This document shows, in pieces, positions 55,416 to 64,000 of a stretch of DNA of 64,000 nucleotides. Origin of the DNA: Hyphomicrobium methylovorum (GTDB lineage Bacteria; Pseudomonadota; Alphaproteobacteria; Rhizobiales; Hyphomicrobiaceae); the NCBI RefSeq assembly GCF_013626205.1, contig NZ_QHJE01000001.1, forward strand, positions 2,026,501 through 2,090,500, given 5' to 3'. A program made the position numbers and the translations under genes. Position 1 is the first letter of the stretch. The number at the start of each line of letters is the position of its first letter. The notes under the pieces were generated by a model. The model searched no databases and was not told where the DNA came from. It saw nothing but the letters and a program-made list of their open reading frames with translations.

Positions 55416-56807
55416 TCAGCCGGGGCCGATCATCTTTTCCGGACGCACGATGTCGTCGAACTCCTGATCGGTCACGTACCCGCCGCCGACGGCTTCTTCA
55501 CGCAACGTCGTACCGTTTTTGTGTGCGGTCTTGGCAATTTTCGCAGCGTTGTCGTAGCCGATTTTCGGTGCAAGCGCCGTGACGAGCATCAGCGAACGCT
55601 CGAGCCCGGCCTTGATGTTGTCTTCGCGCGGCTCGATGCCCGCGACGCAATTTTCCGCGAAGGACGTTGCGGCGTCGCTCATCAAGCGTACCGATTGCAG
55701 GAAGTTGTAAGCCATCACCGGGTTGAAGACGTTCAGCTCGAAGTGGCCCTGGCTGCCCGCGAACGTCAACGCAGCGTTGTTGCCGAAGATCTGCACGCAA
55801 ACCTGGGTCATCGCTTCGCACTGCGTGGGATTAACTTTGCCCGGCATAATCGACGACCCGGGTTCATTTTCGGGAAGCGACAGCTCGCCGAGGCCAGAGC
55901 GCGGGCCTGAGCCGAGGAAGCGAATGTCGTTCGCGATTTTGAACAGCGACGCCGCTACCGTGTTGATCGCTCCGTGTGAGAACACCATTGCGTCGTGGGC
56001 GGCGAGGGCTTCGAACTTGTTCGGCGCAGACTTGAACGGAAGCTGCGTGATGGCGGCGATGCGCTCGGCCACCATTTCGGCAAAGCCTTCCGGCGCGTTG
56101 AGGCCGGTGCCGACGGCCGTGCCGCCCTGCGCAAGCTGCATCAACGCGGGCAGCGTCTGCTCGATGCGGGCGATGCCGTTTTCGACCTGCGTGGTGTAGC
56201 CGGAAAATTCCTGACCGAGCGTCAGCGGTGTCGCGTCCTGCGTGTGCGTGCGGCCGATCTTGATGATGCGCGTCCAGGCGTGCGCTTTGTCGTTCAGCGT
56301 ATTGCGCAGGTGCTGGAGCGCGGGCAATAGCCGGTGCACGATCTCTTCGGCGCAAGCGACGTGCATCGCCGTCGGATACGTGTCGTTCGACGACTGGCTC
56401 ATATTGACGTGATCGTTCGGATGCACGGGCTTCTTCGAGCCCTGTTCTCCGCCGAGGCTTTCGATGGCGCGGTTCGAGATCACCTCGTTCGCATTCATGT
56501 TCGACTGCGTGCCGGAGCCCGTCTGCCAGACGACGAGCGGGAAGTGATCGTCGAGCTTGCCTTCGATCACGTCCTGCGCGGCTTTGACGACGGCGTCGCC
56601 GATTTTGGTATCGAGCCGTCCGAGCGCCATGTTGGTTTCGGCGGCGGCGCGCTTCACAATGCCGAGAGCACGGACGATCGGCGCGGGCTGCTTCTCCCAG
56701 CCGATCTTGAAATTGCCGAGGCTGCGCTGGGCCTGCGCGCCCCAATAGCGGTCGGTGGGAACTTCGATGGGCCCGAAGGTATCGGTTTCGGTGCGCGTTT
56801 TGCTCAT
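55416..56807 (-). CDS. fumC: Fumarate hydratase class II FumC
   Basis: FumC hydrates fumarate to malate in the TCA cycle. The 463-residue size matches the class II family. Visible: [21 protein letters not shown] at the N-terminus, [33 protein letters not shown] and the signature [11 protein letters not shown] (about residues 318-328) with the catalytic Ser. The ATG at 56807 was chosen; frames reaching 56897 add unrelated residues. It converges with the pair of small genes' promoter region. Confidence 0.96.
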   Translation of the reverse strand: MSKTRTETDTFGPIEVPTDRYWGAQAQRSLGNFKIGWEKQPAPIVRALGIVKRAAAETNMALGRLDTKIGDAVVKAAQDVIEGKLDDHFPLVVWQTGSGTQSNMNANEVISNRAIESLGGEQGSKKPVHPNDHVNMSQSSNDTYPTAMHVACAEEIVHRLLPALQHLRNTLNDKAHAWTRIIKIGRTHTQDATPLTLGQEFSGYTTQVENGIARIEQTLPALMQLAQGGTAVGTGLNAPEGFAEMVAERIAAITQLPFKSAPNKFEALAAHDAMVFSHGAINTVAASLFKIANDIRFLGSGPRSGLGELSLPENEPGSSIMPGKVNPTQCEAMTQVCVQIFGNNAALTFAGSQGHFELNVFNPVMAYNFLQSVRLMSDAATSFAENCVAGIEPREDNIKAGLERSLMLVTALAPKIGYDNAAKIAKTAHKNGTTLREEAVGGGYVTDQEFDDIVRPEKMIGPG

Positions 56808-57566
56808 GTCGTTCGGTCCCATTTGCAGATCGTGAGTGTGAAATTGCGAGCTTCGTCGCGCATGGAGCGGGCTTTGTCGAGCGTTTTCCGGCCGCATTTA
56901 CCAGTGCGAGCCTGTCGACGGTGGCGGGTGTAGCACCAAGCGGGAGTTCGGCTGGCCCGCAGAATGCGAGTCGCCGTGACGGATGAAAACAGAAGGACGG
57001 GGCGGTGTGGCCTCGCTCTTTGCAATTGGATTAGCGATGCGAACCAGCGCCGCCCCGTGCATGCCAACTCTCCGCCTCGGCCCCGGCCCCGGCCCTAACG
57101 TCCGGCGCCTCTCGTATGAGTGCGGATCGCCGCACGGCGATCTTTGAGCCTTCGAACCCGCCATCCGCCCCCGCATCACATTCCGAGCGGCGTTTCACCG
57201 CGCCGCCTCCTCAGAGGCCCGAGCGCGGCAGGCAGCGAACCCGCGGCATACCGATTTCTCCGCGCGACCCCGCATGCTCTCATCCACTCATGTCTCGCGG
57301 CACGAGCTCATGCTCTCTGTAAGCGTGGTAAGATGCGTGGAAGTATGAGGTCGTCGGGTAGAGCGGGGATAAGTTTTCGGGTGGGATGGGGAAGGATGGT
57401 TAGTGTCGCCGCGCTAGCGCGCCGGGACGAAACTTTGGTTTTGCGGGTGCGTTGCTAGCGAGGCGACGATCAAGGTTTGGCTTGCCTTTCTCGGTCAGCA
57501 GTGATGGTCGCAGTGAAACGGCATCATGAAGCAGAATGATCCGCTTGTTGGGGGCGCTCCGCGGAG
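56808..57566. other. Longest gene-poor stretch
   Basis: 759 bases without a supportable gene. Several open frames exist, but none has a convincing ribosome binding site or recognisable protein. It contains a short ccggccccggcccc-type repeat near 57083, and the inverted repeat at 56997-57058 described separately. It probably holds the fumC promoter and the region upstream of the next gene. Confidence 0.5.
56997..57058. repeat. 9-base perfect inverted repeat in gene-poor region
   Basis: ACGGGGCGG (56997-57005) and CCGCCCCGT (57050-57058) are perfect complements with a 44-base intervening loop. On the minus strand CCTTCTGTTTTC follows the second arm, a weak T-rich tail. Could be a long-loop terminator or a structured RNA; nothing decisive. 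Confidence 0.3.
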
Positions 57567-58076
57567 ATGAAACACAAGACCGTACACGTGAACGACAAGA
57601 TGCAGCGGGGCTATCGCTACGAATTGGTGGCGGGGGCGGGTCGCGATTTTGCGTCGGACTTCGCGCCGGATCTCACGCCCACAGAGATGCTTAGCCTTGG
57701 CGTCTTTGGCGGCAAATACATGACCGACTGCCAGAAAGAGTTTCCGAAAAGCTGGTTTCAACACGCGAAGCTCTCGCCAGATCGATATGACGCGACGCTG
57801 AATTTTTTCAGGATCAAGGCGAGCCAACCGCTTTCGGTTTGGCGCAAGAACGGATGGATTCATTCGGACGATCCGCGCGGCTGGTTCCAGTGGTACTGCC
57901 GCTATTACATGGGCAGGCGCTTGCCGGAAGAAGACGCTCGCCAGATCAAGCGTTGGAGACAGATCAGCCGTCATGTGGGGCAATTGAAGCGCAACTGCGA
58001 CACTCTCGATCTCGGTTGCAGGCGGCGGCAGCGGCAGGCTCTGCTTCACTGGGCGTATGACAGCAGGAAGATTTAA
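57567..58076 (+). CDS. Conserved hypothetical protein rich in Trp/Tyr/Arg
   Basis: A 169-residue soluble protein with strongly structured, uncommon composition: PTEMLSLGVFGGKYMTDCQKE, FPKSWFQHAKLSPDRYDATL, then WRKNGWIHSDDPRGWFQWYC with RYYMGRR, and RRRQRQALLHWAYDSRKI at the end. I recall this pattern as a conserved protein in bacteria, without known function, but cannot name the family. No signal peptide or membrane helix. GGAG immediately precedes the ATG, which is too close for a typical site; the start may be imprecise. Confidence 0.75.
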   Translation: MKHKTVHVNDKMQRGYRYELVAGAGRDFASDFAPDLTPTEMLSLGVFGGKYMTDCQKEFPKSWFQHAKLSPDRYDATLNFFRIKASQPLSVWRKNGWIHSDDPRGWFQWYCRYYMGRRLPEEDARQIKRWRQISRHVGQLKRNCDTLDLGCRRRQRQALLHWAYDSRKI

Positions 58077-58155
58077 GTTTGCCTGTATCACGTCGGTGCT
58101 GTCGGGATCGGTCCTCTCGAAACGTCCTCGTTTCGAAACGCCAGAGGAGCACGCC

Positions 58156-58758
58156 ATGAGAGAGCTGATTTTGAAGATGTTTGTTTCCCTCGATGGGTTC
58201 GTGGGAAGCGCGGATGGCAATCCCGGTGTGCTGCAGCCGCCGCCCGATCCCGTGGCGAAGGCTTGGAACGCAGAAAGGGTCTCGGAGACCAGCCTGCACG
58301 TCGTGGGTAGCAACACGTTCCGGATGTGGGCTGGTTATTGGCCGAGCGCGACCGACGCGTTTGCCGCTCCCATGAACCGGATTCCCAAGGCCGTGTTTTC
58401 GAAACGCGGAGCGGCGATCTTGGATGAGGCCCGCGCGGCTCTCTCTAAGCTCGAAACTGTTCAACCTGGCGCCGAAAGCTGGTCACAGGCCTATGTGGCG
58501 AGCGGAGACCTCGTTGATGAAGTCGCCAAATTGAAAGCGCAGGACGGGAAGCCGATGTTCGCCTATGGCGGCGCGTCCTTCGCTCGCAGTCTCATCGCCC
58601 ATAACCTGGTCGACCAGTTCGAATTGGCGACCGTTCCGATCGTGTTGGGGCAGGGTCTTCCGATTTTCACGGAGGTGATCCAGCCTCGTCGCTTCACTCT
58701 GATCAGCTCGAAAGCATTTCCTGCGGGCACGATCGTCAACTGCTATCGGCCGAGCTGA
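58156..58758 (+). CDS. Dihydrofolate reductase/RibD C-terminal family protein
   Basis: The 200-residue protein begins MRELILKMFVSLDGFVGSADG, continues with VVGSNTFRMWAGYWPS and ends with an GGASFARSLI-type nucleotide loop and VLGQGLPIF. This is the RibD C-terminal/bifunctional-deaminase-reductase fold, seen in many stand-alone reductases of unknown substrate. GAGGAG lies 8 bases before the ATG at 58156; a longer frame from 58057 overlaps the end of the previous gene. A true folate role is unlikely as folA is separate downstream. Confidence 0.82.
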   Translation: MRELILKMFVSLDGFVGSADGNPGVLQPPPDPVAKAWNAERVSETSLHVVGSNTFRMWAGYWPSATDAFAAPMNRIPKAVFSKRGAAILDEARAALSKLETVQPGAESWSQAYVASGDLVDEVAKLKAQDGKPMFAYGGASFARSLIAHNLVDQFELATVPIVLGQGLPIFTEVIQPRRFTLISSKAFPAGTIVNCYRPS

Positions 58759-58920
58759 GTGCGAGCGCGTTGGGGGCAGCGGTCGTTGGTCGCTGTCGGC
58801 TGGGGTAGGGCGCGGGCTTCAAAGTCTTCCCCCAGCGAAACCATCTTGCCGTAGTGCGGAGAGATACCTAGGTTTACTCGCGATCTCGGATGGGACCGAG
58901 GGCAAGGCGAGGTTTGAGGA

Positions 58921-59493
58921 ATGCTCCAGGCCTGGTTGTCTTACGGTTTTATCATCCTGTTCGCGATTGGCGTGCTCGCATATGTGCTTTGGCGCAAGGG
59001 CGGGATGGTTCTGGCCGTCGCATCGCTCATTGTGGGGCTGCCCATCTGGTTCGCATGGGAGTATGCGCGTCCGACTTGGACGACGGGACTCGTAACCGGA
59101 ACGGAAGTGCGCCGTAGCGAACCAGACGCGAAAGGGAATACGACCGACGTCCGTTACATTTTTATGCGCAACCAATCCGATCGCGGGCTAGAGCTGGCGA
59201 ACGAGGATTCCTGGTGGTGGCTGAAGCGCAATAGCGATCGCGTGTTCAATGATGCGAAGACGTTCGAGGGCCGCAACGAGAAAGTGACCGTGGTGTGGAA
59301 CAGGTGGCGCTCGACGCTCTTCTCGTTCTATCCCAACGTCGTCGCCATCGGTGCCGCCGGTAACTGGCCGCTGTGGTCCGTGCGGACCATCGTTTTTTAC
59401 GGCCTCTCCGTGGTTCTTTGGCTCGGTTATTTTTACGGCTTTATCAGGCTGCTTCGTTGGAAGGGTTCAACGAATGCCGCGCCGTCCGCATGA
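58921..59493 (+). CDS. DUF1523-like membrane protein
   Basis: A 190-residue protein with two N-terminal hydrophobic helices (about 5-22 and 29-47), a periplasmic or lumenal central domain (TGTEVRRSEPDAKGNTTDVR, NEDSWWWLKRNSDRVFND) and a C-terminal helix (about 155-175). The TGTEV, DVRYI, NED and FYPNVV segments resemble DUF1523 proteins, whose function is unknown; the match is from memory and tentative. GAGG precedes the ATG. Confidence 0.6.
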   Translation: MLQAWLSYGFIILFAIGVLAYVLWRKGGMVLAVASLIVGLPIWFAWEYARPTWTTGLVTGTEVRRSEPDAKGNTTDVRYIFMRNQSDRGLELANEDSWWWLKRNSDRVFNDAKTFEGRNEKVTVVWNRWRSTLFSFYPNVVAIGAAGNWPLWSVRTIVFYGLSVVLWLGYFYGFIRLLRWKGSTNAAPSA

Positions 59494-59573
59494 AGATGCT
59501 GGCGGTGGAGTAAAGCCGTTTTCAGGCGCTGCCCGCCTCTTCCCAACGGAAGAGGCAAGTTAAGGCGGCACGC

Positions 59574-60248
59574 TTATTTCTTGCGGAATTGGTCGAGGCT
59601 GAGGATCTTCGCGCCTTCGGACGGACGGTCGTCCGTTTGCGCAACGTCGTCAGATTTTTCGACGTCTTCTCCTGCGCGCGATGCGGGCTCAGGCGAGGGC
59701 GGCATCGCTTCGCTTTCGTCACGCGCGGTGCGTGCCGTATTCAGCGGGGCGTCCTTTTCGGCACGTGACTTGCGAGGTGCGCGCGGGCGCTTCGTCGTCG
59801 TGCGCGGAACGTCTGCTGCGCCACCGACTTGATCGTATGTTGCGTCGGCGGTGAGTGCATGATGCGGGCGCGCGGCCTCGGCTTCGACGGCTTCATCATC
59901 GAACTGCAGGCCGTAGCGAACGCTCGGATCGATGAACACCTTGATGGCGGCGTAAGGAACGACGAGCCGCTCCGGTATGCCGTCAAACGTCAGCTTCACC
60001 TCGAAACGATCTTCCGAGACGATCAGGTCCCAGAAGCGGTGCTGAAGCACAATCGTCATCTCGGTGGGGTACTTTTCTTTCAAGCGCTTTGAAAGAATGA
60101 CGCCCGGCGCCTGCGTGAGAAACGAGACATAGAAATGATGCTCGCCCGGCAAACCGGTTTTCACGATTTGCTGGAGTACGGCGCGCACTACGCCCCGCAT
60201 CGCGTCCTGTTGTAGTTTCGCGTAATCGATTGATGGCCCGGATGCCAT
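59574..60248 (-). CDS. sspB: SspB-type ClpXP adaptor (alphaproteobacterial)
   Basis: SspB delivers ssrA-tagged proteins from stalled ribosomes to ClpXP. The 224-residue protein has the globular tag-binding domain (about 1-125: MRGVVRAVLQQIVKTGLPGE, HHFYVSFLTQAPGV, FWDLIVSEDRFEVKLTFDGI) and a flexible linker ending in the ClpX-binding peptide ILSLDQFRKK. It is downstream of the ssrA gene on the same strand, a functional neighbour. The linker is long and acidic-basic mixed. Confidence 0.92.
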   Translation of the reverse strand: MASGPSIDYAKLQQDAMRGVVRAVLQQIVKTGLPGEHHFYVSFLTQAPGVILSKRLKEKYPTEMTIVLQHRFWDLIVSEDRFEVKLTFDGIPERLVVPYAAIKVFIDPSVRYGLQFDDEAVEAEAARPHHALTADATYDQVGGAADVPRTTTKRPRAPRKSRAEKDAPLNTARTARDESEAMPPSPEPASRAGEDVEKSDDVAQTDDRPSEGAKILSLDQFRKK

Positions 60249-60309
60249 GCTTCAGCCTTCGAAAGTGCCGCACTCTTTATCGACGGTTGAGATCAGTTTT
60301 GCCGCTCAG

Positions 60310-60695
60310 TCAAGTCCGAACGGCTTGTGGCGGTAAAGTGGAGGGCTTCTGTTGCCCGGTGCCCTCCGGACCGCGCCTTACCCGGCTAAGGGTAAGGGCT
60401 TCAAGTTCAGGCTAGTCGCGCTGCATTACGCAGCGAGAGCGGCCTCAGCATAGTTGTCATTGGCAACTATTCTGAATGACCCGATAACGGTGGTATCATG
60501 CCGGGCAAAAGCAAAGTCCTTTACACTTTCGTCGATCCTATTTCGCCCCCATATTCCCTGGCGCTTCGCGACTCCCCGGAGGGGAGCCGGCCGCGAAGCG
60601 CGGCAGAGAGAAATGGTGGAGGCGCCGGGTACCGCCCCCGGGTCCGATCAGCTTATTACGACCGCGTTTATCGCCATAGCCGGCAAGCCGGCACA
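60310..60695 (-). ncRNA. ssrA: tmRNA, circularly permuted two-piece type
   Basis: Read on the minus strand, the acceptor piece comes first: its T stem/loop CCGGG-GGCGGTA-CCCGG is followed by CGCCTCC and the encoded ACCA (3' end at about 60614). An intervening segment with a strong hairpin follows. The coding piece starts at GGGGGCGAAA (60550), which pairs with CGCCTCC to make the acceptor stem, and carries the tag frame GCC...TAA at 60464-60426, encoding ANDNYAEAALAA. The permuted order is characteristic of alphaproteobacteria. The outer limits are approximate. A -10-like CATTATAT lies near 60707. It rescues stalled ribosomes and tags products for ClpXP. Confidence 0.9.
60426..60464 (-). other. 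tmRNA tag-peptide reading frame (ANDNYAEAALAA)
   Basis: Twelve codons from the resume codon GCC (60464-60462) to TAA (60428-60426) encode the proteolysis tag ANDNYAEAALAA. The terminal LAA is recognised by ClpX and the N-terminal AND(N) portion by SspB. Confidence 0.9.
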
Positions 60696-60841
60696 GGAAA
60701 TATAATGCCTCGCGCCAAGAAAACAAAGCGGTTCCGCATGAGAGAAATTACGCTCCCAAGGAAAGTTCATTGTCAGATGGTCGAGTTGACGCGGGGCGTG
60801 CGCGGCCATGGGATGCGCGGCTGTAACCAGGCGGCGGCATT

Positions 60842-61618
60842 TTGAACCTCTTTGCAGGTCAGCGTCAGGAGCCGGGCGAGCGCGCTGGGTGGAAGCCGGT
60901 CGTTGCGGTCTTCGTCATCACCGCCGCGATTATCGTTCTGGCGACTGCGGCCGGTTTCGGGGCAGCGAAGCTGTTCGACATCGTGTCTCGATTGGACGAG
61001 CCGCGTGCCTTTCGCGCTGGGGAACCCGAGTTTTTGCTGACGGCGCGGGTTGCGGCGTCGCTCTTCGGATTTCAAGCCGTGACGGTGCTTCTGGTATTTT
61101 TTGCAGATGCCCGGCTGCGTGCCAGCGGACGATCTCTATTGCCGTTCGGAATGCCGAAGGAGGGCATCCGAACGCTCGTATTGTCGGTGATCGCGTTGAT
61201 GGCGCTGGCGGCCCTGATCGGCGCCTCAACCTATGCGTTCGATGGGGATGCCGTTCGTCAGGATCTGGAACCGTTCGTCGGTTTGATGGGGACGGGCGCG
61301 TGGTGGTTGATGCTCATCGCCGCAGGTATCGGCGCACCGCTGGCTGAGGAACTTCTGTTTCGCGGTCTTCTCTATGCGGTGCTTAGACGGTCGGTGTTCG
61401 GGTTTCTCGGTACGGCGCTCGTGACCTCGGTGCTCTGGGCGTCGCTGCACGCGAACTATTCGATCTATGGCGTGATCGCGGTGCTGGTGATCGGGATTTA
61501 TCTGGCATTTCTGCGGGAGCGCACGGGGACGCTGGTTGCGCCCATGGTCGCGCATGGTGTCTACAACTCTTTGATCGTGCTTATACTCGCGTTCTGGCCG
61601 TCTTGGCTGATCGGCTAG
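60842..61618 (+). CDS. CPBP-family intramembrane protease
   Basis: A 258-residue polytopic membrane protein of the CAAX protease/bacteriocin-processing family. Catalytic motifs are GAPLAEELLFRGLLYAVLRR (the EEllFR motif, about residues 172-191), LWASLHANYSIYG (second motif His) and HGVYNSLIV (third). Function of the family members varies (self-immunity, maturation, envelope signalling). The start is TTG at 60842 with AGGCGG upstream; it is uncertain but no better start fits. The thyA gene begins 38 bases after its stop. Confidence 0.85.
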   Translation: MNLFAGQRQEPGERAGWKPVVAVFVITAAIIVLATAAGFGAAKLFDIVSRLDEPRAFRAGEPEFLLTARVAASLFGFQAVTVLLVFFADARLRASGRSLLPFGMPKEGIRTLVLSVIALMALAALIGASTYAFDGDAVRQDLEPFVGLMGTGAWWLMLIAAGIGAPLAEELLFRGLLYAVLRRSVFGFLGTALVTSVLWASLHANYSIYGVIAVLVIGIYLAFLRERTGTLVAPMVAHGVYNSLIVLILAFWPSWLIG

Positions 61619-61655
61619 TTGAACCTCCTGCCAGAATCGCACGAGTGCTTGGGAC

Positions 61656-62450
61656 ATGCAGCAATATCTCGATCTCTTGCGCCGCGTGCGCACGGAAGGT
61701 GTGAAGAAGACCGACCGCACCGGCACGGGCACGCTCAGCGTGTTCGGGCATCAGATGCGGTTCGATCTGGCGGATGGGTTTCCGCTGGTGACGACGAAGA
61801 AGCTGCATGTGAAGTCGATCATCGTCGAGCTGCTGTGGTTTCTGATGGGCGCGACGAATACGAGCTACCTCAAAGCCAACGACGTTTCGATCTGGGATGA
61901 ATGGGCGGACCCTGAAGGTGAACTCGGGCCGGTCTACGGTAAGCAGTGGCGCTCCTGGGGTGGGGAAAACGGCGCGTCGATCGATCAGATCACGTCGGCT
62001 GTCGAAACGTTGAGGCGCGATCCCGATAGCCGTCGCATCATCGTTTCCGCGTGGAATCCGACGGATATTCCGAAGATGGCGCTGGCGCCGTGCCATTGCC
62101 TGTTTCAGTTTTACGTCGCAGACGGACGACTTTCCTGCCAGCTCTATCAACGCTCGGGCGATGTGTTTCTCGGCGTGCCCTTCAATATCGCAAGCTACGC
62201 GCTGTTGACGCTGATGATGGCGCAGGTGACCGGATTAAAGCCGGGCGAATTCGTGCACACGCTCGGTGATGCGCACCTTTATCTCAATCATCTGGAGCAG
62301 GCCGATCTGCAGCTTTCGCGTGCGCCGAGGCCGTTGCCCCGAATGGCGCTCAATCCCAGCGTGACCTCGATCTTCGATTTTCGCTATGAGGACTTTACGC
62401 TTGAGGGTTATGACCCCTGGCCGCACATCAAAGCGCCGGTAGCAGTTTAG
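61656..62450 (+). CDS. thyA: Thymidylate synthase ThyA
   Basis: ThyA methylates dUMP to dTMP with methylene-tetrahydrofolate. The 264-residue size equals the E. coli enzyme. Visible are [39 protein letters not shown], the catalytic cysteine in [10 protein letters not shown] (C146), [19 protein letters not shown] and [15 protein letters not shown]. It is followed 12 bases later by folA, the usual pairing. Confidence 0.97.
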   Translation: MQQYLDLLRRVRTEGVKKTDRTGTGTLSVFGHQMRFDLADGFPLVTTKKLHVKSIIVELLWFLMGATNTSYLKANDVSIWDEWADPEGELGPVYGKQWRSWGGENGASIDQITSAVETLRRDPDSRRIIVSAWNPTDIPKMALAPCHCLFQFYVADGRLSCQLYQRSGDVFLGVPFNIASYALLTLMMAQVTGLKPGEFVHTLGDAHLYLNHLEQADLQLSRAPRPLPRMALNPSVTSIFDFRYEDFTLEGYDPWPHIKAPVAV

Positions 62451-62462
62451 AATGGTTGTACA

Positions 62463-62978
62463 ATGAAGGTTTCTCTTGTCGTTGCCGTATCCGAGAACGG
62501 CGTCATTGGTCGGGACGGCGGGTTGCCGTGGCGGTTGTCGTCCGATCTCAAGATGTTTCGCCGGCTGACGATGGATAAGCCGCTCGTGATGGGCCGGAAG
62601 ACGTTCGACTCCATCGGCAAGCCGCTCGATGGGCGCGATAATATCGTCATTACGCGTGATCCGGCGTTTGAAGTTGCGGGCGTTTCGGTCTGCGACAGTG
62701 TCACGGATGCGCTTACGCTGGCGCGGATACTCGGAACGACCCGGGGCGCCGACGAGATCATGGTTATTGGCGGTGTGGCCGTGTTCGAGGCGACGTTGCC
62801 CGTTGCAGATCGCATTTATTTCACGCGCGTGCATGCCGACGTCGAGGGTGACCGGCACTTTGCACCGCTGGATGACGCCGTCTGGCGCGAAGTCAGCCGG
62901 GAGGGGCTTCCGCAGGGCCCTCGCGACGAACATGCGGCGACCCTAATCATTTATGAACGGACAGGCGCTACCGAATAA
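62463..62978 (+). CDS. folA: Dihydrofolate reductase FolA
   Basis: FolA reduces dihydrofolate, which ThyA produces. The 171-residue protein has VAVSENGVIGRDGGLPWRLSSD (residues 6-27, given by its first 20) with the substrate Asp, LVMGRKTFDSIGKPLDGRDN and IGGVAVFEATL (NADPH binding). Direct follow-on to thyA on the same strand, likely one operon. Confidence 0.96.
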   Translation: MKVSLVVAVSENGVIGRDGGLPWRLSSDLKMFRRLTMDKPLVMGRKTFDSIGKPLDGRDNIVITRDPAFEVAGVSVCDSVTDALTLARILGTTRGADEIMVIGGVAVFEATLPVADRIYFTRVHADVEGDRHFAPLDDAVWREVSREGLPQGPRDEHAATLIIYERTGATE

Positions 62979-63059
62979 AGTTCGCCGGAGTTTGGGCCAT
63001 TCGCCCTTGAAGGCGGCCTGGGGCTGCCCCAAATTGCGATTAGCCAAACAAAGCGGAAT

Positions 63060-63087
63060 TTGCGAACGGTCGATCCCTGCCCTATAA
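63060..63087 (+). promoter_or_regulatory. Possible promoter upstream of hflK
   Basis: TTGCGA (63060-63065) and CTATAA (63082-63087) are separated by 16 bases, a plausible housekeeping promoter about 150 bases before hflK. Sequence match to the -35 is partial, so this is a candidate only. Confidence 0.35.
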
Positions 63088-63237
63088 GCTGCGCAAAACT
63101 CTGATCAATCGAGTTTTCGCAATTCGTCAGCGGTGCACCTCTGGCATTTCGTATCGGGGCTCGGCCCGGATCGATTTGAGGGGCTCTCCGTATTGATCTC
63201 ATTCAGCCCTAAATTCTAAAGACGAGGTCCCTGATTT

Positions 63238-64000
63238 ATGCCCTGGAGTAGTCAAGGCGGCGGTGGCAGCAGCGGTGGAGGCGGCGGCAACGGCGGCCGT
63301 AAAGGTGGCGGACCTTGGGGTCAGGGGCCTTGGGGCTCAGGCGGCGGTGGTGGCGGCGGCAAGGAGCCGCCGGATCTCGATGAAATTCTCAGACGCGGCC
63401 AGGATCGCATGCGCCAGGTGATGCGCGGCGGTGGCGGCGGTAATGGCAGCGGCGGCGGAAGCTTGGGCGGCGGCGTGCCGAAGCCCTTTATCTTCCTGGT
63501 CTCGATGCTGCTTCTCGCTGGCGTGGCGTTTTACGGCTTTTTCTTCCGCGTGAATCCGGACGAGCAGGGCATCGTTCTGCGGTTCGGCAAGTTCGATCGC
63601 TGGGAGCCCGCTGGTCTGCATTTCCGCTGGCCGTATCCGATCGAAGAAGTTCGCCTGCCTAAGGTTACGCAACAGCGCACGATCGAAGTCGGCTCTGCGC
63701 GGAGCGCTATCGGTGCGCGTGACAGCGGTTTGATGCTGACCGGCGACGGTAGCGTCGTCGATGTCCGGTTTGTTGTGTTCTGGCGCATCAGCCCGGAGCG
63801 TGACGAGAAGACCGGCGAAACGGGCGTCGAGCAGTTCCTGTTCAACATCGCGGCGCCGGAAACGACGGTTCGCGAAGTTGCTGAAAGCGCGATGCGTGAA
63901 GTCGTCGGGCAATCCAACCTGCAGCCTCTTCTGACCGGTGGCCGGCAGCAGACGCAGGAAGAAGTTCAGAAGTTGATGCAGCGAACGCTCAATTATTACC
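63238..64000 (+). CDS. hflK: FtsH protease modulator HflK (5' part)
   Basis: The gene runs off the window; 254 codons are visible from the ATG at 63238, preceded by GAGG. The N-terminal 80 residues are glycine-rich (GGGGSSGGGGGNGGRKGGG, and again GGGGGNGSGGGSLGG) with conserved PPDLDEILRRGQDRMR (residues 42-57). A membrane helix follows (about 81-103), then the SPFH domain (NPDEQGIVLRFGKFDRWEPA, LHFRWPYPIEEVRLPKV, DGSVVDVRFVVFWRI). HflK with HflC forms the large cage that regulates FtsH; hflC would be expected next. Confidence 0.92.
   Translation, partial: MPWSSQGGGGSSGGGGGNGGRKGGGPWGQGPWGSGGGGGGGKEPPDLDEILRRGQDRMRQVMRGGGGGNGSGGGSLGGGVPKPFIFLVSMLLLAGVAFYGFFFRVNPDEQGIVLRFGKFDRWEPAGLHFRWPYPIEEVRLPKVTQQRTIEVGSARSAIGARDSGLMLTGDGSVVDVRFVVFWRISPERDEKTGETGVEQFLFNIAAPETTVREVAESAMREVVGQSNLQPLLTGGRQQTQEEVQKLMQRTLNYY

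Noticed and set aside
57116-57322. 68-codon frame in the gene-poor stretch
   Set aside because: Low-complexity, proline/arginine/serine-rich translation, no ribosome binding site, no family.
60704-60844. Small basic frame MPRAKKTKRFRMREITLPRK...
   Set aside because: Only 46 residues, no ribosome binding site, overlaps the ssrA promoter region on the other strand, and no family recognised.
62951-63202. 83-codon minus-strand frame after folA
   Set aside because: Overlaps folA's end and the noncoding hflK leader; composition and lack of RBS suggest chance.

Overview
The window is a gene-dense chromosomal segment from an alphaproteobacterium. It is most likely in the order Hyphomicrobiales (Rhizobiales), and the gene content fits a Hyphomicrobium-like methylotroph or C2-assimilating organism. 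The main evidence is three enzymes specific to the ethylmalonyl-CoA pathway within 7 kb (mcd, ccr, ecm), a circularly permuted two-piece tmRNA of the alphaproteobacterial type, an alpha-type SspB adaptor, DUF4169 and DUF2189 proteins, and the alphaproteobacterial order of the division and cell-wall (dcw) cluster. I see no insertion sequence, prophage, CRISPR array or integrase.

Layout. 0.1-2.5 kb: rlmH, a DNA-deoxyinosine glycosylase, a short-chain dehydrogenase and a META-domain lipoprotein-like protein. 2.6-9.7 kb: ethylmalonyl-CoA pathway genes (methylsuccinyl-CoA dehydrogenase, crotonyl-CoA carboxylase/reductase, ethylmalonyl-CoA mutase) interleaved with a BrkB-family membrane protein and a small unknown membrane protein. 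10.2 kb: tRNA-Leu(CAA). 10.5-13.4 kb: an outer-membrane beta-barrel protein and an exosortase E/CPBP protease fusion. Directly upstream of the exosortase is a 52-codon GTG-start gene for its VPEID-CTERM substrate, too short for ordinary ORF calling. 13.7-16.0 kb: egtB-egtD for ergothioneine. 16.3 kb: RNase P RNA. 16.9-17.7 kb: a DUF2189 membrane protein.

18.3-37.2 kb holds the complete dcw operon: mraZ, rsmH, ftsL, ftsI, murE, murF, mraY, murD, ftsW, murG, murC, murB, ddl, ftsQ, ftsA, ftsZ. It is followed by lpxC, bamD and ligA. Upstream of mraZ lie a four-repeat candidate MraZ operator and a roughly 300-base leader. The leader carries two copies of a 15-mer exactly 100 bases apart, both able to pair with one complementary segment. 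This recalls the UpsM leader RNA known from Rhodobacter.

41.8-64 kb: an M24 aminopeptidase P, prmA, a TMEM143/DUF3754 protein, a membrane-anchored J-domain protein, a uvrD/pcrA helicase, a giant AsmA-family protein, a ribbon-helix-helix/DUF4169 pair, fumC, a few conserved unknowns, sspB with the permuted ssrA gene directly upstream of it, a CPBP protease, thyA-folA, and the 5' part of hflK running off the end. ssrA and sspB make the tag and the ClpXP adaptor for the same rescue pathway; thyA and folA form the usual thymidylate/folate pair.
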